A stretch of DNA of 64,000 nucleotides, from contig NC_088302.1 in the NCBI RefSeq assembly GCF_032854445.1, forward strand, positions 49,260,046 to 49,324,045. Reading direction: 5' to 3'. Made by a program: the position numbers and the translations under genes. Position 1 is the first letter of the stretch, and the number at the start of each line of letters is the position of its first letter. Positions 13,497-25,400 of this stretch are shown one piece after another. Below the pieces are notes generated by a model. That model was not told the DNA's origin, did no database searches, and saw only the letters and a list, made by a program, of their open reading frames with translations. The DNA is from Liolophura sinensis (Eukaryota > Mollusca > Polyplacophora > Chitonida > Chitonidae).

Positions 13497-16400
13497 ATAT
13501 AGACTATATATATACCCTTGGGATTCATTACCAAGTGGGCTTTATCCGTGACCAGCTCCAACGGGTGTCAACATCTATCCTGTAAGCACCCTTTTATCAG
13601 AATGGCAGTCATTCTATTAACCAATCAAATCAAATTTAATCCGAAAATCGATATATCTATTCATCTTTGTAACCATTTATGTTCACTTTGTATACGGGTA
13701 CTCGAAAATGTACATGTAGGTATATGTAGGCTTTTCGCGTAGCGGACAAGGATGAATGTAGTAACTTTCGACATAGCAGACAACGAATAGACAGGATCCT
13801 ATATAGGCCCACAAAAGCCCTTATCTTGGGCCTTCGTCTAGAACAGAAACTGCTAGTAAGTTGAATTTATAATTATTTAAGCCATTCAGGCTTGAATCCT
13901 TATTGTTCTTGTTCGCATTATTTGGGATTTAAGCCATTTAAGCATGAATCCCTGATGTTTTTGTTGGGATTATTAGAGGGTTAAGCCATTCAAGCATGAA
14001 TCCCTGATGTTTTGTTGGGATTATTAGAGGGTTAAGCCATTCAAGCATGAAACCCTTTTGTTTTTGTTCGGATTATTAGGGCTTTAAGCCATTCAAGCAT
14101 GAATCCCTGTTGTTTTTGTTCGGATTATTCGAGGGTTAAGCCATTCAAGCTTGAATCCCTGTTGTTTTTGTTCGGACGCAGAAAATGCAATATTTTGCAA
14201 AACCGGAAGTGACGTAATCAAAAACCCGAAGTAGGTGTATCTTCTGAGCCAATAAAGCTAGAGACGCAGTCTTAAGGCCTAACACCATCCCCAGGCGAGG
14301 AGAAAAACTTTGCATAACCGGAGGTGACGCCAGCAAACCAGAAGTAGTACATTTTGGTAAAAATTGTGACGTCACAACTAGTTTTAAAAGGTAATTGTTA
14401 ACGTATTCTGGTGAATTTGTGGACGATGATTCCGAACTGTTTTTTCTGAACTTTTTAAGATATATTCAAACACCTAATTGTAGTTACGCAATTTTAATGG
14501 GACTGTAATCCGACCATAAGTGGGAAGGTCTTCCAGCAACCTGTGGATGGCCGTGGGTTTACCCCCGGGCTCTGCCCGGTTTCCTTCCACCACAATGCTG
14601 GCCGCCCTCGTATAAGTGAGATATCCTTGAGTACGGTCTAAAACACCAAACACAAATAAATAAATCAAGGGATTGTAACTCTAGCACTTAGGTAACTAGA
14701 TACATGAAGCTTGCACCAGAGTTTAGTCCAACATGTGCTCTTTCGGGAGAATGCCTAGGGATTTAAACTACGATCAATAGTTTTCTCACTAAAAACGTTT
14801 AAATGACACCACGGTTTTTTTCTCAATCCCATTGCTTGAACATTGAGTTAGATGGCATCAGGACAGATATATGATCTGTTGACTTGCTGGTTTCTGCTGC
14901 ACTGGCCGAAACTGATTTGCAGTTCTAGATTAATTTAATTTATTTTATCCAATGCACTTATGGGAGTTATTGTCGTTTCATTGAATTGTTATTGTCATTT
15001 CATTGAATTGTTATTGTCATTGCATTGAATTGTTATTTCATTTCATTTAATTCTTATTGTGATTTCATCTAATTGTAGGCTACCGGTATGCGATGGCCTG
15101 GATATCAGATTGCTTACCTAGCCTGGGGTATGTATGTTCTATACTTTTGACAGAAAACCCAACAACTCACAGCTGGCCACTCCCTTACACCAAGACTTTC
15201 AGCAATACACGTCAGCTGGCAGGGTCTTTCATCGACATTTGAGCTCTTCCATTTGTAGCATTATGAGGTGTATCGCAAACACAGTACAGTTTCTTGCCGA
15301 GCTCACCAATTTGAAATAGAATGTTCAAACATAACTCCTATCTTCATTGCGTTCGGCAAGCTCGAGAACAGAGTAAAACATCTATGTATGAATACTGTAG
15401 CGATTTGTTTTTATATATATATATATATCTTCTTAACGATACAGATATCCCAGTTCCAAATCACACCATTTACTACAGGGGAAAGCACAATATTGGTAGC
15501 GTGAAGCACCCAGTGTCGAACTCTGGAACAATATCTGTATACTGCTGGAGACGTTCGCTACTATGGATTCTTTTGAATGTCAGCTCGGTCGGTCCGGGTC
15601 ATTCAGTAGTATGTTTGGGAAAACCACTAGTTAGCTCTGAACTTCGAATAACCAAGAAAAGTCCGATTTTTAAGGTTCAACAAACAGCAGCAACAGTTTT
15701 ATTAAAATAGAGTGACAGGAGTATGTTAATATATATATATGTATGTAAAAGTGCCAGTACTGTGTACAAGCACAACATCTGTACTTCAGATGGTTCAGAT
15801 AACTGTGTTAGGGATATCTCAGGGAGGTATTAAACCTAGTGCTGCTGTGATAGTGGTATGTCCTACTGGTGTTATATAGACAATATGTCAGCCATGTGTG
15901 GGGACATTATCAGTAAATAATACTTTCAGGTCTTCTCTGGGAGTAACAGTTCCAGAATTGGTCCAGTAATAACTTGGGAAAACGAGTTCCAAATTCTGGG
16001 ACTCGGCGTCTCACTGTGCCGAAACTGGGAATCCCAGTCCCACTATTGCTCAGGCGCACTTATGCACAAATTCTCCCAGTATAAATGTTTCAGCTCATAC
16101 TTGGGAATTATAAAATTTTGGTCCAGAAAATCCCAGTTACAAACTATTGAGATATACTGTCTCAATCATGGTTGGGAATATCAGTCTCACAGCCTGGGAA
16201 AGTCAGTCCCACAGCCTGGGAACACTTGTGTCACAATTTGGAACTAGCAGTCCCACTGTCTCTAGGTATGCTCTAAAGCTGAAATCCCACTTCAGTGCTG
16301 ACAACTTATATAGCTACCACTTTACACTGCTTATATACATGTAAAATACCTGCCTTAGAAAGCTAACTAGGTGGAAATTTAGATGTTAACACGACGGTGG

Positions 16401-19400
16401 TCCGAGATCATCTGGGACTAAAAGTGGGAATTTGACCAGTTTTTATAGTCTACGCTCATAAATATTCATGAGTACCAAGGATGGTACTCAGAGCACTGAT
16501 TGGCTAATACCAAAGTAACAACATCTGTGTATAGAAATACTATACATGTACATGCGTATCTAATGTCATGGCACATTTTTTTTCTTTTTTTCTTAATAAT
16601 GGAAAGATGAACAATAACTTGTAGGTAGAAAGGAGATGAGCCTGTGGAGTGAAACTATTTACTTTCGCAAATACAAGTTAATGCCCCTTTTGAAACTCAT
16701 GAGTTTAACACTAAAGGATGTCGTAAAGTAGACAACCTCGTCTAGCGGCAGTTCACCGTGAACGACGATCGTGCGCGGCGAAGCAACAACAACAACCACA
16801 AAAAAAAAAAATGATTTAGTGTCTTAAACTTGGTACAAAGGACGTTTTATGCCAAAATCATGCCACAGTCAGTGAGTACTAATGTTGTTTTAACTGGAAA
16901 GATGCCGTACGTGGTTTGTTATAGCAAGAATATGTCCAAAAGTAATGGAAACTCTACTCGAATTTGTCACTTCAAAATATTAACAATGGCGGATGTTTCG
17001 CCAAACTTAAGGTCGCTAAAAAAAAACTGTTGTTTGCAACCTAGTCAAACAATATCTGATCACCAAGCTTGGAGAGAAACTCCTTCAACATGTCAGTGTA
17101 TTATACGTGAAATATGGTGTTCTAATTAAGTCATCAAGTGTTAAAATTCTTACGTTGGAAGGGACAGGGGTCCACGGAAACTGTGCCCTTCAAAAGTTAT
17201 ATTAAGGCGCCAAAAACAACTTGCTCTCATGAGTCCACAAAATATCCTGTCTCTATATGTTACAAAAAAAATATATATATATTTCAAAATATTCCACAAA
17301 AATTCTAATTTAATTTAAGGATATGTCTAACCCATAAAAATTTACATTCTACCGGTAAAACCTGTGTCTACGTTATGGACGTAACGGAAAATTAACCCCT
17401 AACCTCCCATGCAATTATATGAAATAATATACTGTCTCTAGCAAAATCGCCACAATACGATCTGTCCTATATTTATTGCATTGGTCGCGTTCGATGAATT
17501 GACACTACAACTCACACAACGAACGCGAATGAACGAATCGTTCCATGCATTTATGTGTTGTATTAAATAGATTTCATTTTTTTTGCAGGTCTTTTATTCT
17601 TATTCTGGACCGTCTGGGCAATTCTCGTCTGTGTGATATTTGGCGTGTACTTTTCCATTTTATTATCAGGTTGGAGTAGGGTGTGGACTCTTGTTGAATG
17701 GATTGTGTAAGTTTTACATTTCATGCAAGGTTTAGCTCAAATTAAGTGTATAACAAGATAACTTTAAGAGTGCATTAAATTATGTTGATGGGGCCACTGT
17801 GGACTAGAGGGTTACCACGCCAGCACGGCGCATCGACCCAGGAGTCTTTCACCAATGGGGTGAGTTCAAGTCCAACTCAAGCTGTCTTCCACAATGGTTG
17901 TAACTGGGAAGGTCGTGGGTTTCCCTTGGTCTCTGCCCGGTTTCCTCCCATTGTAATATTGGCCGCTGTCTCATAAGTGAAATATTTTTGAGTACGGCGT
18001 AAAACACCAATCAAAATAAATAAATTATGTTGGTTGCTTTTATTATACCAAGTTTATTCTGTTCTACTGCTGTCTTTCATAACTCTTCAGAAGATTTATT
18101 TAGACGAATGTAACCGCAAACGGGTTTCACTGTTGGACAGTAGAGCCACAACAACGTTTACTTTCGTTTCAATAATCAAATTCATGATGCTTCTGTTTAG
18201 TCTTTTCGGGATAGTAAGTTCCTTATCTTCAAACGTGTAATATTTAATAGAAAGACACAAGTAGAGAAAATGGATTTAAGGCATCAAATTAAACAAGTTT
18301 ATTCACTTCATGGACGGAGCCTACGTGGCTCGGTTGGTTGGCGCGCTAGCGCATTGTAATGACCCAGGAGCCTCTCACCAATGCGGTAGCTGTGAGTTTA
18401 AGTCCAGCTGATGATGGCTTCCTCTCCAGCCGTACGTGGGAAGGTTTGCCAGCAGGCTGCGGATGGTCGTGGGTTTCCCCCGGGCTCTGCCCGGTTTCCT
18501 CCCACCATAATGCTGGCCGCCATCGTATAAGTGAAATATTCTTGAGTACGGCGTAAAAACACCTTTCAAATAAATGAATAAATAAATCATTTCATGAGCA
18601 AAATTACCGTGAGAATCTGTATTGACTGTAACTGTCAAAGTGTGATCAACTTATCTTATGTTGTTTTCTGGCTGTAATCTATCAGTTGTTACAACATGTA
18701 CTGGCACAATCCTAGAAGCTCGTATTTACAGCCTTCAGTTTAAAACTTAAACTCTGCCGCACCAGTGTAATGTGAAAACTAGCGTCATATATGGTATTAC
18801 TTCTGATTTAGTTCGTCATATGAACTTTCTGCAATATGCATGACGATAAAATGGAAAAAAAATGTTCGACAATATGGGACGGACCGTTTTCCGAACTGTC
18901 ACTCAAGAACACGCGTGTGGCCAATGATAATCAGTATTACTCCAAACACATCACTCGAATGGCCCATTTCAATTGATTACATATCTTCAACCTTTCTTTG
19001 AAGTATTGGCAGATTTCTGCATCCTTATATCACAATGTTCATTAAAGTTTGTGCACATATTAAAACTGGAAGAAATAAAGAAATTAATTTGTGTAAAAAT
19101 AGAAAATCTCACAATACCCAGGTTGGCATTCTCTGAAAGTGCAGAAGTTGCGTTTTAGAGGAAAATACAGAAAGTTCAGTTTCGGTACAGTCTTTTTAAA
19201 CACCAGTGAAATAAATAAATTGGGACTGGAAGGGTAAGTACGATGTGAAACGGTGTGTTTTTTTTCGTGATTTCAGACCCCCACTTTTGATGAGTCTCAT
19301 CATTTTCTACAGCCAAAAAGCTTGGGCACGGTTTTTCTTCCTGCAGCCTCGCCCCGGGCCCGATCAACCTGTCCCACTCGCGCTTGATAACCGGTAATTA

Positions 19401-22400
19401 CGATCTTAAAACTGAAATGTTATATATATCTAGTGTTAATCCAACATTTTGGATTGGCGTACAAGTGAAAGAATTTACTGTATATAGTGTAGGTGTAACA
19501 CTATCTGCAGTGTAAGAAATTCTACAGATCCACAAAATGGTTAGAAAATACTATAGTCTAACAGTATCTGTAATAGCACCATATATAAGTGTAAAACTTG
19601 TATTGATTCACATTGTAACCTTTTTGCTTGAACGTGGCACTAAATTAGTCAAGTTTTAGTGTTGTGATCACAACCAGTTAGTCACTCTGTCACGGATCCG
19701 TTTGCTGGACTTATTCAAAACAGTTTCTTCTGTTTAATTGTAACGCAGAACATTACTTTACCATGGCGACATACAGATGAAGTTCGAGTTTCGGCTGGTT
19801 TGATCCATTTTGAACACAGTTTTTGGCCGTTTTTGGTTTGTTGTGCACTTTCACATAGCTAGATGATGCACTATTTCCAGAATTCTTTTTGATTTAGGCC
19901 TTTGAGATAAATTATTTCATATTCGGTGAAGAATTGAAAAAATATGGGGAAATAGAATGTGCAAGGGCGGATATATCTTTGAACTCAATGAAGTGTGCTG
20001 CGGGTGGTCTTGGGTTTCGCCAGGGCTCTGTCCAGTTTCCTCCCAACATAATGTTGGCCTCCTTCGTATAAAGTGAAATATTCTTGAGTACGGCTTTAAA
20101 CACCAATGAAATAAATAAATAAATGAATAAATAAATAAATAAATATATCAATGAAGTGTCTCGTTACTTGCAGCAAACTGGAAAATGTTTCATTTTGGCT
20201 TCGCTGTAAAAAGTGTCTGTTAAAGATCTTTGAAGACGTGTTAGTATATATTTTAGTTTACTTTCGCTTCACATTTCCAGGAAAGCTTTCGAGGCGGCTT
20301 ATTACATCACCTTCTTCCTCAACATTGCCATCGGTTTGTTTGCTTCTATGAAAAGACTGCTACTGTCACTCGTTATTGGTCTTCTAACTTTGGGCAGAAC
20401 AGACCAGCCTATCGTTAAGAGGGGCTATGAGCGCTGGGACAAAGGTAATTGTGAATGAGACATTTATATTCATATAAATCAAATCCAGCGTGATACATGA
20501 TGTTGATGCTTTACTTGGTATTGGTGAGAAGGTAAAACAGATTGTGGCCTATGTGAACAGACTATGTCGGAAAGGTAATCAGTAGCTGATTTAAGTTCAG
20601 GGAGTGCTTGCGCCAAGTGAAGATTTATTTACTTATTTGATCTTCCCGCCAGCATTATGGTGGATGGAAACCGGGCAGAAACCGGGAGAAACACACGACC
20701 ATCCGCAGGCTGCTTGCAGACCTTCCCACGTACGGGCCAGGTGAAGAAGATCAACTGAACACTTGTCAGAAAACAGGGCCCATATTCATAAAAGACTGCT
20801 AACTCAGCAAGCAGCTGAGCAGCCTACTCAATGCCTAGTTGTTAATTTTCTATGATTGAAGCCATGCTAAGCACCTTACCAGATAGTTGGCAACTAAGCA
20901 TTTTAGGAAGTAACTAGACTGGCATACTGTGTTTCAAACCTCTATGGACCCTGTTGTACGACCGTTCTGGGTGTTAGGGTGCAGTCATGGGGTCATCAGC
21001 CACGGATGACACGGATTGTTACTGTTTATATGAATATTCCCACGGACAGCACCGTCTTCCATTATATCTCAAGCGTTACTCAATCTAAGGACTCGGCTAT
21101 CATGGGCAGAATCTGACCGCCTTGCCACAGTGTTTATCCATTTTCCACCATGGTGACGTATGACTTGGCCATCAATGAAATGATACCCCTGTCTGTTTAC
21201 GTAGTCCACATCATTCTTATGCGGAGAATCAATTTTAAATGTGTCCGGTCCACACACCCAATAACTCCAGGGGGATTGGCAGATTCTTGCAAATTCCTTA
21301 TTCCATATCCATTTATATCCATTTCATTCCGCAATCGGACGAAATCATTTATCTTCGTTGAAAAGGTCCGAGAGAGGAGATAAATTGCCCTACATGCAGT
21401 TGGTTGTCAAACTTGAAGAGAGTGATTTACGACAGAGTGAAATGTCCCTGTGGCATAATACTGTAAACAACGAGGACCTGTTGATATGCCGGAAGAGACT
21501 GGTATCTCGTTGTTGGGTGTCCAATCGCCGATTTTACTAAATGTGCGATGAAGAGAATACCTGCACGTGTAAAAATCTGTACATTTTTATTAATTTTACG
21601 TCATCAGGTAATTCAGTGAGGTTTAGCCTGTCTCTGAAAACACGTTCTCTGGGCATTAAGCGGTTTATTTTGCCAACTCAAATATGCGTCTTATCATGTG
21701 TCCTGTGTAACGTATTGATCTCAATATGTTTGGTTGTCAGTTTGTGAGTTTGAGTCACTCGAGATCAGCTTTAGCAGCCAACGTAGCAGCCAGATAAGCT
21801 AAGGAAAGTTTTATGAAGATCACTTATCTTTCATTTAGGCTTAGCTATCAACTAAAAGCCAATTTAGCAGACAACTAGGCTTATCAACCTTTTATGAATA
21901 TGGGCCCAGGATTCTAGCTAACTCGAGTTCATGTTGAAATTTTGATTTGCCAAATTGTTCTGCTGAACGAATGTAAGCACAAAGCTTTGAGAGCACTCAG
22001 AACAATTTCGGCCTGGAAGTGGGGAGGGGGCTCAAAAAAGCTACATTTTAAAGTTGATTTTGTTCTGTTGGGCGAATTTCTTTCTGTAACATGCCATATA
22101 CATCTTTAGTACATCGGACAGGGATATTACTTACTTATGTATAGCCTTGGATGGCTGATATCTATTTCACGCGGGAAGTCTCACAGACATTTACCACTCA
22201 AACCCGCCTTTGCATGTGGCATATACTGATCTCCTAACTCATCCAAACTGTACGCGTGTCAAAGTCTTCATCAATAAACCATACTTTAAAATCTAACTTC
22301 GGCCATGTTCCGGCTAGGTACACATCGGCTCTAAAGTATATTTCAACGATACTCGTGGGAAGAGTTGATTAACAGAACACCACACAAAAAACCCCACTTT

Positions 22401-25400
22401 GTGCATGATGGCTTATTAACAAGCTGTTTTCTCCTACCCCTGGTGATGGCAAAAGTCCCTTCCGAATGCTTGTCAATAAGTCATCATGAGTAAATTATTT
22501 TTTGTCGTTTCGTTTATCACTAGCATTGTGAAAACCTGTCCATACTCGTATCTTCTCGTTGGCAAGTTATTTTGATTTTTTCTTCTTCATGTTTTGCCTT
22601 CAACTATAATTATACTCTTGGAATTCGTTGACAAACAGCCAGCTCGTACCTTGCATAAGTTTCAAGCATGAAACACGGCTGTCGTCAGTTTACATTTTCG
22701 ATTCAAAATTCAACGGCTGTTGTTAGAAGACGGTTTGCCGATGGAAGTATTGATATTATTTTAACTTGGATAACTTGTGGATTCAAGGAATACCAAACAT
22801 GGAATCAAGTGGTAAAGGGCCAGTGAAATTTTCCTGCTGGGCGACATAGTATCACACGGGGCACTATATATAGGTATACTAAGTTAGTATAACACGGGCT
22901 AATATGCATATGCATTTTCTGTTTCTGTTTTCTGTGCACTACTTTGCCACATTATGTGTTCCCCATCAGGTTACCGTGCCTATCTCGGACAGCTTTTCCT
23001 GGACTACACGCACAACCATCCAGTGCTCAGAATTTTCTGCGACGAGTTGCTAACGTTGACAGATAATTACAGGTTCAAAGCTCTTTTGATCGATACAGGA
23101 TGGCGTCTTCGAACAAAGGTAATAAGAATGAATAGCGTCTCATGAACAGAATCTAAAGTATAGAGATATTTCAATTGTGTACCATATGTGCTTTTTAGAC
23201 GATGGTGGTAGAATTGTGATGATGACGTCAGTCTTTTCTATGTTGTACTATCTCATGTATACTGAATACAAAAAAAACTTCGCATTTGAAGAAATAGGTT
23301 ATATTGAAAATGGATAGTACGAGGTTGTTAACATGGGTAAATACCATAATGGCCAGGTCTAACCTGACGCTTCCGCCCAATGCAATCGTGAACCACGTGG
23401 GGTGCATGCAGCACGCTCTTTTTGTGAAAACGCTTACCATGGACTTGTGGGAGGTCACATGACCACAATTTCATGTGGCTGAGCATGTGACCTGTCGTAG
23501 AATTTGCTGGTTGTTTAGAAAAAACACGCTAGCAATCCTCGAGAGATAAACAGTTCTCATGCAACGTTATGTTTGCAACATAAAGTAACACATGGGAAGT
23601 TTCTGTCTTTGTTCAGTATATTTGCTGGTGGAATGACTCTTTTCATTTAGAAACACAATACATAATGCATTCGCTTGACGTTCAACATGAAGGGGATAGT
23701 GCAATGACTGGTTGACCCCGTATCAGTATAATGACTCGGGCGGGGCGGCTTACTTGCCTTCGGTAAGTCGTCTCAGTGAAGCAGCACTAGATAAAAGAGC
23801 AGTGGAAATCCGTCCTGCGACAAGGAGGCCACATTACATATACCCTAAAGGATTCCCTTGGTCGTCATATGACTGAAAAAATTGTTGAGTACGACGTTAA
23901 ACCCCAAGCACTCACGCACTCACTCATAATGCATTCCACCAGAATGTTGTCAGTAGCCAATTGTACATCTGCAATATTTAAATAAATTAAATTTGAAGTA
24001 CTTAAATTCATTTAATTATGTTCAGGAGAATGGTAAAGAATATGTGAAAAATATTTTTACGTAAAGATTATCGCTAGTGATGATGACGCTGTAGAGTTGG
24101 CCGTATTATGATCACGACGGGTCGTCCTGTAAGCCTCTTAGCCTTGTATCCGCCCTGTATATTTCACACTTTTACTTGATAGGGCTCTTTTTCACTGGAT
24201 ATGTGTAACTAGAGAAGACAATGTGGCAGGCAGGGGTCGTGGGTAGTTGCCAGCTCGGTACTATTACCATCGTGGGTAGTTGCCAGCTCGGTACTATTAC
24301 TGTCGTGGGTAGTTGCCAGCACGGTAAAATTACCGTCGTGGGGAGTTGCCAGCTCCGTACTATTACTGTGATGGGTAGTTGCCAGTATGGTACTATTGCC
24401 ATGGTCAGTAGTTGCTGAGCACGGTACATTGCCGTTGTTGGTAGTTGCCAGCCACGACACTGTTATCGTCGTGGGTAGTTGCCAGCTCGGTACTATTGCC
24501 GTCGTGGATAGTTGCCAGCTCGGTACTATTGTCGTCGTGGATAGTTGCCAGCACGGTACCATTGCCGTCGTGGGTAGTTGCCAGCACGGCACTGTTATCG
24601 ACGTGGGCCGTCGTGGGTAGTTGCCAGCACGCACTGTTATCGACGTGGTAGTTGCCAGCACGGTACCTATTACGGTCGTGGGTAGTTGCCAGCACGGTAC
24701 TATTGCCGTCGGTGGTAGTTGCCAGCACGGCACTGTTATCGACGTGGTAGTTGCCAGCACGGTACTATTACGGTCGTGGGTAGTTGCCAGCAGGGCACTG
24801 TTATCGACGTGGTAGTTGCCAGCACGGTACTATTACCGTCGTGGGTAGATGCCAGCACGGTACTGTTGTCGTCGTGGGTGGTTGCCAAGCTAACCAGATC
24901 TCCAATGAAGTACTCATTCTATAATGAAGCATGGCTTCGTGCCCGATCTACAACTCCAATTGTTTTCTTTGCATGTCTAATTTTAATTGTGTTGATACAT
25001 AGAAGGATGACAACGTTTGACATTACACGTCTTCATATCTGTGGTTATTATAGCAACACGAAATGTAAGTGAGTGAGTGCTTGGGGTTTAACGTCGTACT
25101 CAACAATTTTTCAGTCATATGACGACGAAGGAATCATTAGGGCGCATGTACGTGTAATGTGCCTCCTTGTTGCAGGACGGATTTCCACCGCTCTTTTATT
25201 TAGTGCTGCTTCACTGATACAACTTACCGAAGGCAAGTAAGCCGCCCCGCCCGAGCCATATACTGATACGGGTCAACAGTCGTTGCACTATCCCCTTCAT
25301 GCTGAACGCCAAGCGAGGAAGTTACAACTTCCTCTTTTAAAGTCTTAGTGTGACTCGATCAAGGATTGATCCTGGATCTACCGGTCCCGAAGCGGACGCT

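Noticed and set aside
13309-13561. Open frames with long Ile-Tyr runs
   Set aside because: They translate the (TA)n microsatellite.
24209-24760. A long open frame on the minus strand with repeated LATTHDGNST-like peptides
   Set aside because: It is the 33-bp minisatellite read in frame. Several frames on both strands are open for the same reason.
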